From contig CAZEPJ010000003.1 of the NCBI GenBank assembly GCA_964514105.1, forward strand, positions 62,001 to 126,000: DNA of 64,000 nt. Reading direction: 5' to 3'. This document shows positions 1 to 7,912 of this stretch, piece after piece. Made by a program: the position numbers and the translations under genes. The stretch's first letter is position 1; each line of letters begins with the position of its first letter. The notes beneath the pieces were generated by a model. That model was not told where the DNA came from. It ran no database searches and worked only from the letters and a program-made list of their open reading frames with translations. This stretch comes from CAZEPJ01 sp964514105. GTDB taxonomy: Bacteria > Desulfobacterota > Desulfocorpusculales > Desulfocorpusculum.

Positions 1-2
1 TG

Positions 3-398
3 GAGGCAGACGATGAGGCGGTGGCAGGTTGGTCGGAGATGCTTCTCCAAGCCCTGGGGGAGTTATCCGTGCCCATCCCTCCCAGGCCTGCCCTGGTCAT
101 GGTCCACGCCCGCGACTCGGTGGAGCGGCAGCCCTTCTGTCTGGGGGAGGCCCTGGTCACGGAGTGTCAGATCGCCTGCGTTGGTCAGCACTTCTGGGGT
201 CGAGTCCTGGGCGATCAGCCTGGAAGGGCCCTGGCCATGGCGATTCTAAACGCAGCACTGGCCCTCGCTCCGGAAGCGCTGGAGGACCTGACATCCTGCT
301 TTGCTGCCGAACGGAGTCGTCTCCAAGCCGAAAGGGAGCATGAGGCAAGAGTCCTGGCAACTACTCGGGTCCAGTTCGAGACCATGACGCTGACCTGA
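3..398 (+). CDS. phnG: PhnG, C-P lyase core subunit (5' end probably cut by the window edge)
   Basis: PhnG is part of the PhnGHIJ core of carbon-phosphorus lyase, which takes part in moving the phosphonate onto the ribose of ATP and in cleaving the C-P bond. The Trp-Ser-Glu start, the Cys-Leu-Gly-Glu-Ala segment and the Gly-Arg-Val-Leu-Gly-Asp block fit the family. The reading frame stays open to base 3, and the protein from the GTG at 21 (125 aa) is slightly short, so the true start probably lies just left of the window or at that GTG. It is followed after 11 bases by phnH and heads the operon as seen here. Confidence 0.85.
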   Translation, partial: EADDEAVAGWSEMLLQALGELSVPIPPRPALVMVHARDSVERQPFCLGEALVTECQIACVGQHFWGRVLGDQPGRALAMAILNAALALAPEALEDLTSCFAAERSRLQAEREHEARVLATTRVQFETMTLT

Positions 399-409
399 CG
401 GGAGAAGCC

Positions 410-1021
410 GTGTCCTTCTTTCGAAGTGATCCACTGACATTCCTGGCCCAGGAGACGTACCGCTCGCTCCTGGCGGCGCTGGCCCGACCCGGGAGCATCC
501 ACCAGTTGAATCTGACCATGCCTGGCGGTTTCCTCGCGGGCCAAACCCCCCAGCCCTTGCTGGCGGCTGCCTTCGCCCTCTTGGACGAGCAGGTGCGTGT
601 GGCCTCCTGGGGGGCGGAAGCAGCCCGATGGGCCACGGAGGTCGCGGATCGGACGGGCGCCCGCATCGACACCCCCGAGGACGCAGACTTCGTCCTGTGC
701 AGCGTTGCCCCAACCCTGCCCATGCTGGGGACCGTGCGGCGAGGGAGCCCCTTGAGCCCCGAGGACGGGTCCACCCTGCTGATTTGGATCGACGCGCCTC
801 TGGAGGGCTCGGTCGGAACGGCCCAGCTCTCCGGTCCCGGGCTGCCGTCGCCCAAGCGGCTGGCCACGAGCGGGCCCTTACTTGGCTTCCTTCGCCACCG
901 GACGGCGATCGCCTTCGAGTATCCCATGGGTTTTGACGCCTTTCTCTTCGGCTCCGACGGCGGCGTCATGGGATTGCCCAGGACCACCTCGGTGCTCCTT
1001 TCCCCGCAGGGGAGGCGCTGA
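410..1021 (+). CDS. phnH: PhnH, C-P lyase core subunit
   Basis: This 203-aa protein matches PhnH, the homodimeric core subunit of C-P lyase needed for phosphonate breakdown. The Phe-Leu-Ala-Gln-Glu-Thr-Tyr-Arg segment near residue 10 and the C-terminal Thr-Ala-Ile-Ala-Phe-Glu-Tyr-Pro stretch are typical. The GTG at 410 is chosen because a purine-rich GGGAGAA ribosome site lies just upstream and the start abuts phnG. phnI starts three bases after its stop, so the genes are almost certainly co-translated. Confidence 0.93.
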   Translation: MSFFRSDPLTFLAQETYRSLLAALARPGSIHQLNLTMPGGFLAGQTPQPLLAAAFALLDEQVRVASWGAEAARWATEVADRTGARIDTPEDADFVLCSVAPTLPMLGTVRRGSPLSPEDGSTLLIWIDAPLEGSVGTAQLSGPGLPSPKRLATSGPLLGFLRHRTAIAFEYPMGFDAFLFGSDGGVMGLPRTTSVLLSPQGRR

Positions 1022-1024
1022 ATC

Positions 1025-2089
1025 ATGGGATATGTGGCCATCCGAGGGGGACAGGACGCCATCCAGAACGCCGAGGCCCTCTATCATCTCCTTCGAACCA
1101 AGGGCCGATCGGCGTCGCTCTCCGTTGGCCAGATTCGGGATCAGCTCCCGTTGGCCGTGGACCGGGTCATGGGTGAGGGGGGGCTTTGTGCGCCCGAGCT
1201 GGCCGCGGCGTGCCTTAAGCAGGCGGCTGGCGACACCCTGGAGGCGGCGTTCCTGCTGCGGGCGTATCGCTCGTCCGTCTCTCGCATCGGCGCCACCGAC
1301 ATTGTGGTCACGGGGGAAATGCGCATCGTGCGCCGGATCAGCGCCGCCTTCAAGGAGATCCCCGGCGGGCAAGTCCTGGGGGCCACACCCGACTACACCC
1401 ACCGCCTCATCCGGTTCGAACTACTCGATGAGGACGCCGAGGGCCGGGCCCTCCATGACCGGCTGGGGTCCTTGATTCAGGGCCAGCGACCCATACCCAG
1501 GACGTTTCCCAAGGTGGTCGATCTGCTGCGCGAGGAAGGCCTCCTGAACGATCCGACCCCATCGGAGGCGGCCCCCCACGACATCACGCTGCAGTGCCTC
1601 GAGTTCCCCGCCCCGCGCAGCGCCCGCCTCCAGATGCTCGCCCGTGCCGAGACAGGTGGGATCCTGGCCCTAGCCTATGCCAGCATGCGCGGCTACGGTC
1701 AGGTCCATCCGGTGGTGGGCGAACTGCGGGTGGGGGATGTGCCGTTGCGCTTCAACGGGGGGCCCTTGGGGTGGGTGCGCGTCACTGAGTGCGAGGTCAT
1801 CACCAAGATGGAACAGGGGGGGCAAGGGGGATGGCCCCAGTTCACCCTGGGATATGGTCTCTGTTTCGGCCATAACGAGATCAAGGCCATCTCCATGGCC
1901 GTCTTGGACCGGGCCTTGGCGGCAGAGACGCCTCGCAACCCGACCGAGGACCAAGAGTTCGTCCTCCTGCACACCGACGGGATCGAGGCTGCGGGGTTCT
2001 GCGCCCATTACAAGCTCCCCCACTACGTGACCTTCCAGGCAGACCTGGACCAGATCCGTGGGATCCGCAAGGGAGGGGCCGGTGCCTGA
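1025..2089 (+). CDS. phnI: PhnI, nucleosidase-type C-P lyase subunit
   Basis: PhnI exchanges the purine base of a nucleoside triphosphate for phosphonate, with PhnG, PhnH and PhnL helping, to give ribose 1-phosphonate 5-triphosphate. At 354 aa it has normal family length, and the N-terminus Met-Gly-Tyr-Val-Ala-Ile-Arg-Gly-Gly is diagnostic. The His-rich C-terminal region (Cys-Ala-His-Tyr-Lys-Leu-Pro-His-Tyr) is also family-typical. Its stop codon overlaps the start of phnJ by a few bases. Confidence 0.95.
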   Translation: MGYVAIRGGQDAIQNAEALYHLLRTKGRSASLSVGQIRDQLPLAVDRVMGEGGLCAPELAAACLKQAAGDTLEAAFLLRAYRSSVSRIGATDIVVTGEMRIVRRISAAFKEIPGGQVLGATPDYTHRLIRFELLDEDAEGRALHDRLGSLIQGQRPIPRTFPKVVDLLREEGLLNDPTPSEAAPHDITLQCLEFPAPRSARLQMLARAETGGILALAYASMRGYGQVHPVVGELRVGDVPLRFNGGPLGWVRVTECEVITKMEQGGQGGWPQFTLGYGLCFGHNEIKAISMAVLDRALAAETPRNPTEDQEFVLLHTDGIEAAGFCAHYKLPHYVTFQADLDQIRGIRKGGAGA

Positions 2090-2999
2090 TCGATTCCACC
2101 AGCTGCTCGACAGTCTCCCCAGGGGATCCGGGTACAACTTCGCGTATCTGGATGAGAGCGCCAAGCGCGAGATCCGTCGCAAGACCCTGAAGGCCGTGGC
2201 TGTGCCGGGACACCAAGTCCCTTTCGCCAGCAGGGAGATCCCCATCACCCGCGGTTGGGGGACGGGCGGGCTCCAGCTGACCATGAGCCTCATCGGCCCC
2301 ACGGACGTCCTCAAGGTCATCGATCAAGGCTGCGATGGATCCTTGAACGCCGTGAATCTCAAGCGGTTGGCGACCCTCACCACCGGCTGCCGGACCACCA
2401 CCCGCACCCAGGACGCCACCTTGATTCAGACGCGCCATCGGGTCCCCGAGACCCCGTTGAGAGAGGGACAGATCGTGGTGTTTCAGGTCCCCATCCCTGA
2501 ACCGCTGCGACACGTCGAACCCAGCGAGGAGAAGACCCGTCGCATGCACGCCGAGGCGGACTACGCCCGGATTTGGATCCATCTGTACGAGGAGGTGGTC
2601 CAGTGGGGGCGAATCACCATCGGCGCCCGATATCCGGTTCGGGTCTTCTGCAGATACATCATGGACCCGAGCCCCATCCCCAGGTGGGATGTGCCCAAGC
2701 TCCACCGCTCCCCGGCCCTCCTCCTGTTCGGGGCCGGCCGGGAGAAACGCATCTATGCCATTCCGCCCTACACCGATGTGGTGCCTCTGGCCTTCGAGGA
2801 CCTGCCCTTCGAGGTCGAGCGTCAACCTTCAGAGCGCTGCGACCGGTGCGGGGCCTCCGGCGTCTTCTTGGACGAGATCCCCGGCGAGGGCGGGATGCCC
2901 CCCCGGTGGGTGTGCTCGGACACGGACCGGTGCGACCAGGAGCTGGAGAGCCGAGAAAGGGCGCAGGCCTGCCATCCAACGTCAGGGGGGCGTTCATGA
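2082..2999 (+). CDS. phnJ: PhnJ, radical-SAM C-P lyase
   Basis: PhnJ is the iron-sulfur radical SAM enzyme that breaks the C-P bond of ribose 1-phosphonate 5-phosphate, releasing the hydrocarbon and 5-phosphoribosyl 1,2-cyclic phosphate. The unusual cluster motif is complete: Cys253-x2-Cys256-x21-Cys278, with a further Cys at 284, the arrangement known for PhnJ. The start is the GTG at 2082, overlapping the phnI stop, with GGGAGGGG at 2070-2077 as ribosome site. A longer reading from 2058 would lie inside phnI and adds nothing conserved. The stop overlaps the phnK start (ATGA). Confidence 0.96.
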   Translation: MPDRFHQLLDSLPRGSGYNFAYLDESAKREIRRKTLKAVAVPGHQVPFASREIPITRGWGTGGLQLTMSLIGPTDVLKVIDQGCDGSLNAVNLKRLATLTTGCRTTTRTQDATLIQTRHRVPETPLREGQIVVFQVPIPEPLRHVEPSEEKTRRMHAEADYARIWIHLYEEVVQWGRITIGARYPVRVFCRYIMDPSPIPRWDVPKLHRSPALLLFGAGREKRIYAIPPYTDVVPLAFEDLPFEVERQPSERCDRCGASGVFLDEIPGEGGMPPRWVCSDTDRCDQELESRERAQACHPTSGGRS

Positions 3000-3838
3000 T
3001 CGATCAGCCCCTCCTCACGGTCCGGGGACTGAGTAAACGCTACGGCGCCGGATGTGAGCAATGTGGCGCCCTTACGGGACCTGGGGCGGGCACCAACATC
3101 TGCCCCCGGTGCGGCAGCGTGATGGCCTGCAGCGATGTGAGCCTCGAGCTTCATCCCGGAGAGATCCTGGGAATCGTGGGGGAGTCGGGCTCGGGCAAGT
3201 CCACCCTCCTTCGCTGCCTCAACCTGGATGACCCTCCCACCCACGGGTCGGTGTTTCATGGACACGTGGAGGAAGGCCGTCGCGACCTGTTCACCCTCTC
3301 GCCCCAGAGGCAACGGTGGGTCCGCTCCCATCTCCTGGGGATCGTGTACCAGGCACCCCATTTGGGCCTGAATCTGGACTTCAGTGCGGGCGCCAACGTG
3401 GCGGAGCGCCTCCTCATCCAGGATGGGACGCCGGTGTTCGGTCGCATTCGCGACCGCGCCATCGCCCTTTTGTCGCGCACGGAGATCCCCATTCAGCGCA
3501 TGGATGGGCGGGTCCGCGGCTTCTCCGGGGGCATGCAGCAGCGGGTCCAGATCGCCAAGGCCCTGGCCCCCTCTCCAGGGGTCCTCTTTCTGGACGAGCC
3601 CACGTCGGGGCTGGACGTGTCCGTTCAGGCCAGCGTCCTGGACCTCATCGCGTCCCTCCAGCGGGAAACCCAGGTGGCGATGGTGGTGGTGAGCCACGAT
3701 CTCGGGGTCGTCAGACTCCTGACCCAAAGGGCCCTGGTCATGAGGCTGGGCCGGGTGGTGGAGAAGGGGTTGACGGATCAGGTCTTGGAGGACCCGCAGC
3801 ATCCGTACACCCAGCAGCTGGTGGCGAGCACCCTATGA
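2996..3838 (+). CDS. phnK: PhnK, ABC-type ATPase of the C-P lyase complex, with an N-terminal zinc-ribbon insert
   Basis: PhnK is an ABC ATPase that binds the PhnGHIJ core rather than a membrane permease. Walker A (Gly-Glu-Ser-Gly-Ser-Gly-Lys-Ser-Thr, about residues 62-70), signature Phe-Ser-Gly-Gly-Met-Gln-Gln-Arg-Val and Walker B Leu-Phe-Leu-Asp-Glu-Pro-Thr are intact. Between the first beta strand and Walker A there is a Cys-x2-Cys (20, 23) ... Cys-x2-Cys (36, 39) insert plus Cys45, which looks like a zinc ribbon absent from the E. coli protein. It starts at ATG 2996 overlapping the phnJ stop; 280 aa. Confidence 0.93.
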   Translation: MIDQPLLTVRGLSKRYGAGCEQCGALTGPGAGTNICPRCGSVMACSDVSLELHPGEILGIVGESGSGKSTLLRCLNLDDPPTHGSVFHGHVEEGRRDLFTLSPQRQRWVRSHLLGIVYQAPHLGLNLDFSAGANVAERLLIQDGTPVFGRIRDRAIALLSRTEIPIQRMDGRVRGFSGGMQQRVQIAKALAPSPGVLFLDEPTSGLDVSVQASVLDLIASLQRETQVAMVVVSHDLGVVRLLTQRALVMRLGRVVEKGLTDQVLEDPQHPYTQQLVASTL

Positions 3839-4611
3839 CGAGCCTCTCTCCCAGCCACCTTGGGGACGCACAGGACCTCTTGCTGTTCGTGGAGGGTCTG
3901 CGCAAACGATTCACCCTCCACCTCTTGGGGGGACTGGAGGTGGAACCCCTTCGGGGCCTCTCGTTCCGCATCTTCGCGGGGGACTTCGGGGTGCTGGTCG
4001 GCCCGAGCGGCGCGGGCAAGACCACCGTCTTGAAGTGCATCTATCGCTCTTACCTATCTTCCGGGGGGGAGATCTGGTACCGCAGCCGGCCCGGGGTCTG
4101 GATGGATCTCGCCGCGGCGCCCGAGCAGGCCATCCTCCAGATCCGAAAACAGGAACTGGCGTATGTCACCCAGTTCCTGCGATGCGCCCCGCGGGTAGCG
4201 GCCGAGGACGTGGTGGCGGCGCCCCGTGTGGCCCAAGGCGTTTCCGGAGAGCAGGCGCGGGAGGAAGCCAGGGCCCTCCTCAGGCGCTTCGGGGTCTCCG
4301 AGGGACTCTGGCGGGCATTTCCCATTACCTTTTCGGGGGGTGAGCAACAGCGGGTCAACCTGGCCCGGGCCGTGGTTCAAAGACCTCGCCTCCTGCTCCT
4401 GGACGAGCCCACGGCGAGCTTGGACGCGGGGGCCATAGGCCGCTTCCAGGAGGTCCTGGAGGAGATTCGACAGGACGGGACCACCTGTGTGGCGGTGCTC
4501 CACGACCCCGAGTTGATCCGAACACTGGCCACGCAGGTCGTCAGGATTGGCCCCGAGGTCGACCAGGGGCGGCCGCGGGACCTCCTCGTGGCCGGGGAGG
4601 GCCGGGGATGA
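3835..4611 (+). CDS. phnL: PhnL, ABC-type ATPase of the C-P lyase complex
   Basis: PhnL is the second soluble ABC ATPase of the C-P lyase system and is required with PhnGHI for making the ribose phosphonate. Walker A is Gly-Pro-Ser-Gly-Ala-Gly-Lys-Thr-Thr, the signature is Phe-Ser-Gly-Gly-Glu-Gln-Gln-Arg-Val-Asn-Leu-Ala-Arg, and Walker B is Leu-Leu-Leu-Leu-Asp-Glu-Pro-Thr. The 258-aa product starts at the ATG overlapping the phnK stop (ATGA) and ends in an ATGA overlap with phnM, so translational coupling is likely throughout. Confidence 0.95.
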   Translation: MTSLSPSHLGDAQDLLLFVEGLRKRFTLHLLGGLEVEPLRGLSFRIFAGDFGVLVGPSGAGKTTVLKCIYRSYLSSGGEIWYRSRPGVWMDLAAAPEQAILQIRKQELAYVTQFLRCAPRVAAEDVVAAPRVAQGVSGEQAREEARALLRRFGVSEGLWRAFPITFSGGEQQRVNLARAVVQRPRLLLLDEPTASLDAGAIGRFQEVLEEIRQDGTTCVAVLHDPELIRTLATQVVRIGPEVDQGRPRDLLVAGEGRG

Positions 4612-5777
4612 ACCCACGGTTCTGTCTCTATGGCGGGCCCCTGTTTGACGGCAGTCGGTATTGGGAAATCGGTTTTGTCTCGGTGGCGGGTGACCGCATC
4701 GAGGCCCTCGGGGAAGGGAGTCCTCCCCACCGCAAGGGTCGGGCCGTCGATGTCAGAGGACAGCTCATGGCCCCCGGATTGGTCGACCTCCATTCGGACG
4801 CCCTGGAGAAGTGCATCGAGATGCGACCGGGCGTCCGCTTCGATCCGGAGTTCGCCCTGCTGCACCTGGACCAGAGGGTGGCCGCGTGCGGCATCACGAC
4901 CTTCTGCAGCGCCATCGCATTTGCTGCCGATGAATGGGGCATGCGCTCGTGCCAGGAGGCGGAGAGGCTGGTGCGAATGATCCACCGCTTCACGGCCGCG
5001 GGAAGGAGCAGGATCAGACATAGAGTCCATGCCCGATACGAGATCACGAGTCCCAGTGGGGCTGAGCTCCTGAGTCGGCTCCTGCAGGAGGGTCTGGTCC
5101 ACATGGTCTCTCTCATGGATCACACGCCCGGTCAGGGACAGTTCAGGACCTTGGAGTCCTACATGGCCTACAAGATGGGGACGTACCGGGTGACCGCCGA
5201 CGAGGTCCTGCGCCTGGTGGCGTATAAGACAGCCGCCCAGGAGAAGGGGTGGCAGCAAGTGGCCGCACTGGCCCAAGCGGTTCGGGGTGCGGGGATCCCC
5301 TTTCTCAGCCATGACGACGATTCCGCGGAAAAGGTCGCCTTGGTGGGCCGGCTCGGGGTCACCGGGAGCGAGTTCCCCTTGAATCTCCATACGGCCCGGG
5401 CGGCCAAGGTCGCGGGTATGACCGTGCTCATGGGGGCCCCAAACCTCATCAGGGATCGTTCGTCCAATGGTCACCTCAGGGCCTCCGAGGCGCTCGAGGC
5501 GGCCGCGTGCGACGGCCTGATGAGCGACTACTACCCCGAGTGCCTCCTGGAGGCCCCCTTCGCGGGCGTCAGACGGCGGGCGCAGGGGCATCTGGCAGAC
5601 ATGTTGCGGCTGGTCACCTCAGCCCCAGGGGACTTCCTGGCCCCCGGGGAGGGGATCGGACGCCTGTCGCCCGGGGGGCCCGCTGACATCGCGGTCATCG
5701 ACCCGGGCGGGCCATGGGCCCGGGTCACACAGACCTGGGTGGGCGGCCGGTGTGTGTTTCGTTCAGAGGCGAGATGA
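4608..5777 (+). CDS. phnM: PhnM, ribose 1-phosphonate triphosphate diphosphatase
   Basis: PhnM is an amidohydrolase-fold enzyme that removes diphosphate from alpha-D-ribose 1-phosphonate 5-triphosphate, the step before C-P cleavage. The metal-site stretch Leu-Val-Asp-Leu-His-Ser-Asp-Ala-Leu-Glu-Lys near residue 60 and the Ser-His-Asp-Asp-Asp-Ser segment near residue 235 match the family, as does the C-terminal Ser-Asp-Tyr-Tyr-Pro. Length is normal (389 aa). It overlaps phnL by four bases and is followed 30 bases later by phnC. Confidence 0.95.
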   Translation: MNPRFCLYGGPLFDGSRYWEIGFVSVAGDRIEALGEGSPPHRKGRAVDVRGQLMAPGLVDLHSDALEKCIEMRPGVRFDPEFALLHLDQRVAACGITTFCSAIAFAADEWGMRSCQEAERLVRMIHRFTAAGRSRIRHRVHARYEITSPSGAELLSRLLQEGLVHMVSLMDHTPGQGQFRTLESYMAYKMGTYRVTADEVLRLVAYKTAAQEKGWQQVAALAQAVRGAGIPFLSHDDDSAEKVALVGRLGVTGSEFPLNLHTARAAKVAGMTVLMGAPNLIRDRSSNGHLRASEALEAAACDGLMSDYYPECLLEAPFAGVRRRAQGHLADMLRLVTSAPGDFLAPGEGIGRLSPGGPADIAVIDPGGPWARVTQTWVGGRCVFRSEAR

Positions 5778-5807
5778 TCGCCCTGTCTCGGAAAGGGAGG
5801 GAGGAAC

Positions 5808-6683
5808 ATGGCAACGTTGGCCCTTGAGACCCTGACCCCTGCCATCCAGGTCAACCACCTGACCAAGACCTTTGCCGCGGGCAGACGGGCCCTGGATGGG
5901 GTGAGCCTGAGGGTGCGCCCCGGCGAGATGGTAGCCCTCATTGGCACCTCGGGCTCTGGGAAATCCACCTTGCTGCGTCACATCTCGGGACTTGTCGGCG
6001 CAGATCGGGGGAGGGGTGACGTGCGGGCCCTGGGGCGAGTCGTCCAGCAGGACGGAACGATCTCCCGCCAGATTCAACGCGTCCGGGCCGACATCGGATT
6101 TGTCTTCCAGCAGTTCAACCTGGTCGGCCGGCTCTCCCTGCTGACCAACGTCCTCACAGGGACCCTGGCCCGTGTGCCCCTCTGGCGAAGCGCGATACAG
6201 TGGTTCACCCGGGAGGAGAAGGCGCTGGCCATGGAGGCGTTGAATCGTGTCTGCCTGGCGGATCATGCCCTGCAACGCGCCTCCACCCTGTCAGGAGGCC
6301 AGCAGCAGCGCGGCGCCATCGCCCGAACCCTGGTGCAGCGGGCCAGGATCATCCTGGCGGACGAGCCCATCGCCTCTTTGGATCCCGAGTCATCCCGCAG
6401 GGTGATGGAGATCCTCTCGACGATCAACCGGGAGGACGATACCACTGTGCTCGTCTCCCTGCACCAGGTGGACTTCGCCCTGCGGTACTGCCCGCGCACG
6501 GTGGCCCTCAAGGCGGGGCGGGTCGTGTACGACGGACCGAGTGAGGCCCTCACGGTGCCGTTGCTTCGCGACATCTACAACTGTACCGCGGATGCGGTGG
6601 AAGAGACGGGCGGCGCAGCCGCCTGCTGGGCGCAAGACGGAGAGGACACAGGCCACTTTCCTCGCTCGCTCTCGCGGGCGTGA
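5808..6683 (+). CDS. phnC: PhnC, phosphonate ABC transporter ATP-binding protein
   Basis: PhnC powers phosphonate import through PhnE with PhnD as binding protein. Walker A (Gly-Thr-Ser-Gly-Ser-Gly-Lys-Ser-Thr), signature (Leu-Ser-Gly-Gly-Gln-Gln-Gln-Arg-Gly) and Walker B (Ala-Asp-Glu-Pro-Ile-Ala-Ser-Leu-Asp-Pro) are present; the Ala-Asp-Glu-Pro form is typical of PhnC. A strong AAAGGGAGGGAGG site precedes the ATG at 5808. The 291-aa protein ends in a tail of low conservation. Importer genes after the lyase genes imply that one transcript provides both uptake and breakdown. Confidence 0.93.
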   Translation: MATLALETLTPAIQVNHLTKTFAAGRRALDGVSLRVRPGEMVALIGTSGSGKSTLLRHISGLVGADRGRGDVRALGRVVQQDGTISRQIQRVRADIGFVFQQFNLVGRLSLLTNVLTGTLARVPLWRSAIQWFTREEKALAMEALNRVCLADHALQRASTLSGGQQQRGAIARTLVQRARIILADEPIASLDPESSRRVMEILSTINREDDTTVLVSLHQVDFALRYCPRTVALKAGRVVYDGPSEALTVPLLRDIYNCTADAVEETGGAAACWAQDGEDTGHFPRSLSRA

Positions 6684-6695
6684 GGATGCAGGGAT

Positions 6696-6747
6696 TCCCC
6701 GCAAGACGGGGACACAACCCACACCATCTCCCCGGCCGGGCCGGGGA
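6696..6747 (+). repeat. Two short hairpins between phnC and phnD
   Basis: Two inverted repeats lie in the 87-base gap before phnD. The first pairs 6696-6701 with 6707-6712 around CAAGA. The second pairs TCCCCGGC (6729-6736) with GCCGGGGA (6740-6747) around three bases. Neither is followed by a T run, so they look like RNA stability or processing elements rather than intrinsic terminators. The phnD ribosome site AAAGGAGGAA follows at 6757-6766. Confidence 0.5.
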
Positions 6748-6770
6748 ACATACCCCAAAGGAGGAAGTTG

Positions 6771-7778
6771 ATGCGCACGCGCAAGATGACGGGTGTTCTC
6801 GCGGCGGCGGCCGTCGCCGCAATGGTGGCCCATGCCCCCGTTGCCGGGGCCCAGGGTCCTCAGGAGATCAATTTCGGCATCATCTCTACGGAGTCCAGCC
6901 AGGCCCTGAAGAAAGGGTTCGAGCCCTTTCTGGAGGATATGGCCAAGGCCATTGGGATGAAGGTGAACGCCTTTTTCGCCTCTGACTACGCAGGGGTGAT
7001 CGAGGCCATGCGGTTCAACAAGGTGCATGTCGCGTGGTTCGGCAACAAATCGGCCATGGAGGCCGTGGACCGCGCCGGGGGGGAGGTCTTCGCCCAGACG
7101 GTGGACAAGGATGGCAATCCGGGATACTGGTCCCTGCTCATCACCCACAAGGACAGCGGCATCAAGACCCTCGACGACGTCATCAAGAACCCCGGCAAGT
7201 TCACCTTCGGCAACGGGGACCCCAACTCCACCTCGGGTTTTCTGGTCCCGTCCTACTACGTCTTTGCCGTGAATAAGATCGACCCCAAGACCCACTTCAA
7301 GCTCGTGCGCAACGCCAACCACGAGACCAATGCCCTGGCCGTGGTGAACCGGCAGGTGGATCTGGCCACCAACAACACCGAACAGATGAGCCTCCTGCAG
7401 GCCCGGTCCCCGGAGAAGGCAAATCAGGTCCACATCGTTTGGAAGTCCCCCCTCATCCCCAACGATCCTTTGGTCTGGCGCAAGGACCTCCCCGACGGCC
7501 TCAAGGCCAAGATCAAGACCTTCGTGTTGGACTACGGCGTCAAGGGACCCAACGTCGAGAGGGAGCGCCAGGTCCTGGCTGGCATGAGCGCCGGTTGGGC
7601 CCCATTCAAGGATTCGAGCGACGCCCAGCTTGTCCCCATTCGGCAGCTGACCCTGTTCAAGGACAGGACGAAGATCGAGTCGGATGAGCGCATGCCCGAG
7701 GCCGAGAAGAAGGCCAAGCTGGCCGAGATCGATGACAAGCTGGCCCAATTGCAGAAACAGATCACCTCGGCCAAGTGA
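6771..7778 (+). CDS. phnD: PhnD, periplasmic phosphonate-binding protein
   Basis: PhnD is the periplasmic receptor of the phosphonate importer. A signal peptide (Arg/Lys start, Ala-rich core, cleavage near Ala-Gly-Ala-Gln around residue 28) is followed by Ile-Asn-Phe-Gly-Ile-Ile-Ser-Thr-Glu, the typical PhnD start. The Gly-Asp-Pro-Asn-Ser-Thr-Ser-Gly loop that holds the phosphonate oxygens is intact. The ATG at 6771 is preferred over the TTG three bases earlier because of its spacing from AAAGGAGGAA. The C-terminus is a charged helix rich in Lys and Gln. Confidence 0.94.
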   Translation: MRTRKMTGVLAAAAVAAMVAHAPVAGAQGPQEINFGIISTESSQALKKGFEPFLEDMAKAIGMKVNAFFASDYAGVIEAMRFNKVHVAWFGNKSAMEAVDRAGGEVFAQTVDKDGNPGYWSLLITHKDSGIKTLDDVIKNPGKFTFGNGDPNSTSGFLVPSYYVFAVNKIDPKTHFKLVRNANHETNALAVVNRQVDLATNNTEQMSLLQARSPEKANQVHIVWKSPLIPNDPLVWRKDLPDGLKAKIKTFVLDYGVKGPNVERERQVLAGMSAGWAPFKDSSDAQLVPIRQLTLFKDRTKIESDERMPEAEKKAKLAEIDDKLAQLQKQITSAK

Positions 7779-7848
7779 CGAGGATGACCAGCCCTCTTCC
7801 CGTCCGGTCCTGGATGACGGACCCATGGCCGTGACCTCCAGGGAAGCC

Positions 7849-7892
7849 AGACCCCTTCCTCCCCATCGTCGGGGATGGAGGGAAAGGGGGTC
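7849..7892 (+). repeat. Long imperfect hairpin between phnD and phnE
   Basis: In the 134-base gap between phnD and phnE, an AGACCCC-type arm starting at 7849 pairs with GGGGTCT ending at 7892, and the inner CCATC and GATGG arms close a six-base loop. The stem is roughly 18 bp with small bulges and has no U run. Stems like this after binding-protein genes are known to protect the upstream mRNA and raise binding-protein yield over the permease; that role here is inferred. Confidence 0.5.
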
Positions 7893-7912
7893 TTTCCGGG
7901 AATGCACCGCCG

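Noticed and set aside
4377..5591. Open frame of 404 codons on the - strand
   Set aside because: Antisense to phnL and phnM, which have all family motifs.
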